A stretch of DNA of 14,244 nucleotides from JAHIVN01 sp018816645 (GTDB taxonomy: Bacteria; Patescibacteriota; Dojkabacteria; JAHIVN01), in the NCBI GenBank assembly GCA_043816305.1, contig JBDRHZ010000031.1, forward strand, positions 1 to 14,244. The letters run 5' to 3'. Positions 13,086-14,244 of this stretch are shown here, piece after piece; position 1 is the stretch's first letter; every line of letters begins with the position of its first letter. The notes under the pieces are model-generated. The model was not told the DNA's origin. It saw only the letters and a program-made list of their open reading frames with translations, and searched no databases. Both the position numbers and the translations under genes were made by a program.

Positions 13086-13721
13086 ATGTCTGAGGAGGGG
13101 CTTACTGAGATCTCTTGTAATGGAGATGTAAGAGATCTAGCTATACTAATTTGTACCGAATCCAGTAGTACTGATGAGGTGTCTGTTGGTGTGTGGCCTA
13201 CAAGAATATCTATGATAAATGCTTCTGCTCTCCGGGCTGATAGGACATTTGTTCCAGAACATTACTTTGGTTTGTTTAAGCAGATTGAGTTTTACGCCGA
13301 TGGTTTGATGATTTCATACAAGGTATTATGGTTAGACGAGTGTGATTGTCTGGCAGATATGAAGCTGGTTCTTGGAGGTGACAAACGAGAGGCTGAAGTT
13401 AAGCTTGCGGTAAAGAGGCTTGCTTGCGCGGATTTATATGCAAGGTTTGCCGGAAATCATAGTGTCGATGGACAATTAGCAAGAATTCGCGTTGCTCTCT
13501 ATGAGAAGTTTCTAATGACTCGCTTCATTGTCTCTGAGGGTGGGTCTGAAAGCAGTAACTTATATGTGAGTGATTTGAAAGCTCGAGGGATTAAAAAGCG
13601 TAACATCTGTACTGGAGAAATGAATCCGAGGTTATTTTTTCTGGCAGGTGAAGTTGCCAGCTGGGGGATGAGGATGAGGACTTTCTCTCATTTGATGATG
13701 AAAGTTGTCCGGCGAGGCTAG
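13086..13721 (+). CDS. Orphan soluble protein, function unknown
   Basis: 211 residues, not recognised. No signal peptide or membrane helix. The N-terminal half (about 1-105) looks like beta strands and loops (DLAILICTESSSTDEVSVGVWPTR, LMISYKVLWLDECDCLADMKLVL). The C-terminal half is helical and Arg/Lys-rich (REAEVKLAVKRLACADLYARF, IRVALYEKFLMTRFIV, ends MKVVRRG). Codon use looks genuine and the gene has an excellent promoter. Its stop overlaps the stop of the convergent winged-helix gene in the shared bases CTAG (13718-13721). In being a monocistronic orphan with a short AT-rich leader it resembles the unknown gene at 5634, but no sequence similarity is apparent between them. Confidence 0.6.
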   Translation: MSEEGLTEISCNGDVRDLAILICTESSSTDEVSVGVWPTRISMINASALRADRTFVPEHYFGLFKQIEFYADGLMISYKVLWLDECDCLADMKLVLGGDKREAEVKLAVKRLACADLYARFAGNHSVDGQLARIRVALYEKFLMTRFIVSEGGSESSNLYVSDLKARGIKKRNICTGEMNPRLFFLAGEVASWGMRMRTFSHLMMKVVRRG

Positions 13722-13957
13722 CTTTTAAAACTTTTTATCATGAGATCTACTTTACTCTCAGCCTCCTTTTTTAGATAATACCGGTGAATCTCTTCTTCAA
13801 TTTTATCCTCCAAAAGTTCCAAGTCAATAAGTTTTTGCAAATGTGTGTGCACATCCTCTGGATCCATGTTTAATTTTCGAACCAGATCTCCCTGTGTGAG
13901 GGCTTCATCATTAAATGCCTGTAGGATAGTTATTCTTGTTCTTATTATTGTATCCAT
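13718..13957 (-). CDS. Small winged-helix DNA-binding protein (ArsR-like)
   Basis: 79 residues. The helix-turn-helix is clear: ITILQAFNDEALTQGDLVRKL, then NMDPEDVHTHLQKLIDLELLE as recognition helix, then a wing IEEEIHRYYLKK and a final helix. This is the core of ArsR/MarR-type winged helices without sensory additions; no metal-binding Cys is present. Likely a dimeric transcription regulator of unknown target. The promoter at 14098-14069 and the terminator at 13981-14008 precede it, so its expression requires readthrough. It shares the CTAG stop overlap with the orphan gene facing it. Confidence 0.75.
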   Translation of the reverse strand: MDTIIRTRITILQAFNDEALTQGDLVRKLNMDPEDVHTHLQKLIDLELLEDKIEEEIHRYYLKKEAESKVDLMIKSFKS

Positions 13958-13980
13958 GATTTATAAGTGTAAGAAATAAC

Positions 13981-14008
13981 AAAAAAAGAGACCCCCGAAG
14001 GAGTCTCT
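13981..14008 (-). terminator. UUCG-loop intrinsic terminator in the leader of the winged-helix gene
   Basis: On the minus strand GAGACTCC (14007-14000) pairs with GGGGTCTC (13995-13988), one G-U, around a TTCG tetraloop, followed by seven T (13987-13981). It lies 23 bases before the ATG at 13957 and downstream of a strong promoter pointing the same way. Confidence 0.85.
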
Positions 14009-14018
14009 ACTATTTTGA

Positions 14019-14060
14019 CTATCTAAATATGAAACAGATTTTTGAAATTTGTGTGATCAT
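14019..14060 (-). CDS. Possible 13-codon leader peptide
   Basis: ATG at 14060 directly after the predicted transcription start (about 14062), encoding MITQISKICFIFR and ending in TAG at 14019, 11 bases before the terminator stem. It has Ile at four of 13 positions and no run of a single codon. Translation is a guess; if real it would be near-leaderless. Confidence 0.3.
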   Translation of the reverse strand: MITQISKICFIFR

Positions 14061-14068
14061 ATATGGCG

Positions 14069-14098
14069 ATTATATCACCAACAAAGGTGTTATGTCAA
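14069..14098 (-). promoter_or_regulatory. Strong promoter upstream of the attenuator
   Basis: Minus-strand TTGACA (14098-14093), 18-base spacer, TATAAT (14074-14069) with an extended-minus-10 TG. Both boxes are perfect. Predicted start near 14062. The transcript would be about 80 bases if it ends at the terminator. Confidence 0.75.
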
Positions 14099-14244
14099 CA
14101 AATAAAGTGTACTCATCGGGAAGATATTACCCACCTAAGACTTGCAAAGGAATGGAGCCAGGTGAGAGAATTGGGTAATACTTTACATTACCAATGTCTC
14201 AACCATGACTCCAATCATATCTTACAAAAATTACATAAAAAACG
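14099..14244. other. Noncoding stretch with competing inverted repeats, to window edge
   Basis: No complete gene. TATTACCC (14125-14132) pairs with GGGTAATA (14173-14180), enclosing ACCT/AGGT (14133-14136 with 14160-14163). The TTGGGTAAT arm (14171-14179) can instead pair with ATTACCAA (14187-14194). A plus-strand ATG at 14205 opens 13 codons (MTPIISYKNYIKN) that run off the edge, and a minus-strand frame from the edge ends in TGA near 14200. Neither is long enough to call. Confidence 0.4.

Noticed and set aside
1..14244. Alternative genetic code with TGA as Gly or Trp.
   Set aside because: The long frames contain no in-frame TGA and the recognised proteins (XseA, hydrolase, glycoside hydrolase) are complete without recoding.
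1..14244. CRISPR array, insertion sequence or transposase.
   Set aside because: No regularly spaced direct repeats of 25-40 bases, no transposase-like frame, and no terminal inverted repeats with target duplications were found.

Overview
The window reads as a piece of a small-genome bacterium, most likely Patescibacteria (Candidate Phyla Radiation). That is an inference from several things. Genes are compact, AT-rich and mostly lack Shine-Dalgarno sequences. There is a very large secreted protein with a DUF2341 domain and fibronectin-like repeats. There is a six-helix 'half' MFS protein. Short perfect palindromes sit inside reading frames. No ribosomal marker is present, so the phylum is not proven. 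All 14 complete genes whose stop is visible end in TAA or TAG and none in TGA, yet no frame uses TGA internally, so the code looks standard with TGA stops avoided.

Layout. 1-3769 (-): the N-terminal 1256 residues of a giant exported beta-rich protein that runs off the left edge. 3933-4412 (+): a small membrane-anchored protein. 4545-5544 (-): a two-gene membrane operon (holin-like protein, then half-MFS) whose promoter overlaps back to back with the promoter of 5634-6140 (+). 5634-8329 (+): four unrelated single genes in a row (unknown protein, alpha/beta hydrolase, AadA-like nucleotidyltransferase, zinc-ribbon protein). The first three are each followed within about 20 bases by copies of one small hairpin repeat. 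8335-9354 (-): a clan GH-A-like glycoside hydrolase. 9482-10411 (-): an alpha/alpha-toroid (prenyltransferase/squalene-cyclase-like) protein. 10651-11992 (-): xseA and xseB, the overlapping genes of exonuclease VII. 12080-12195 (+): a strong candidate for an unannotated structured small RNA with its own consensus promoter and U-tract terminator. 12197-12943 (-): a HEPN-CBS fusion protein. 13086-13721 (+): an orphan protein. 13718-13957 (-): a small winged-helix regulator preceded by a leader that holds a 13-codon ORF and a UUCG-loop terminator, as in transcription attenuation. 14009-14244: no clear gene, but a stretch with competing inverted repeats.

How the parts relate. Apart from xseAB and the membrane pair, the genes are monocistronic. 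For about ten transcription units I can place sigma70-type -35/-10 boxes 17-18 bases apart with short predicted leaders (about 15-45 bases). These promoters were used to choose several start codons. The least explained parts are the RNA-level features: the small RNA at 12080-12195, the attenuator before the winged-helix gene, the hairpin repeats between 6150 and 7956, and the palindromes inside coding sequence.
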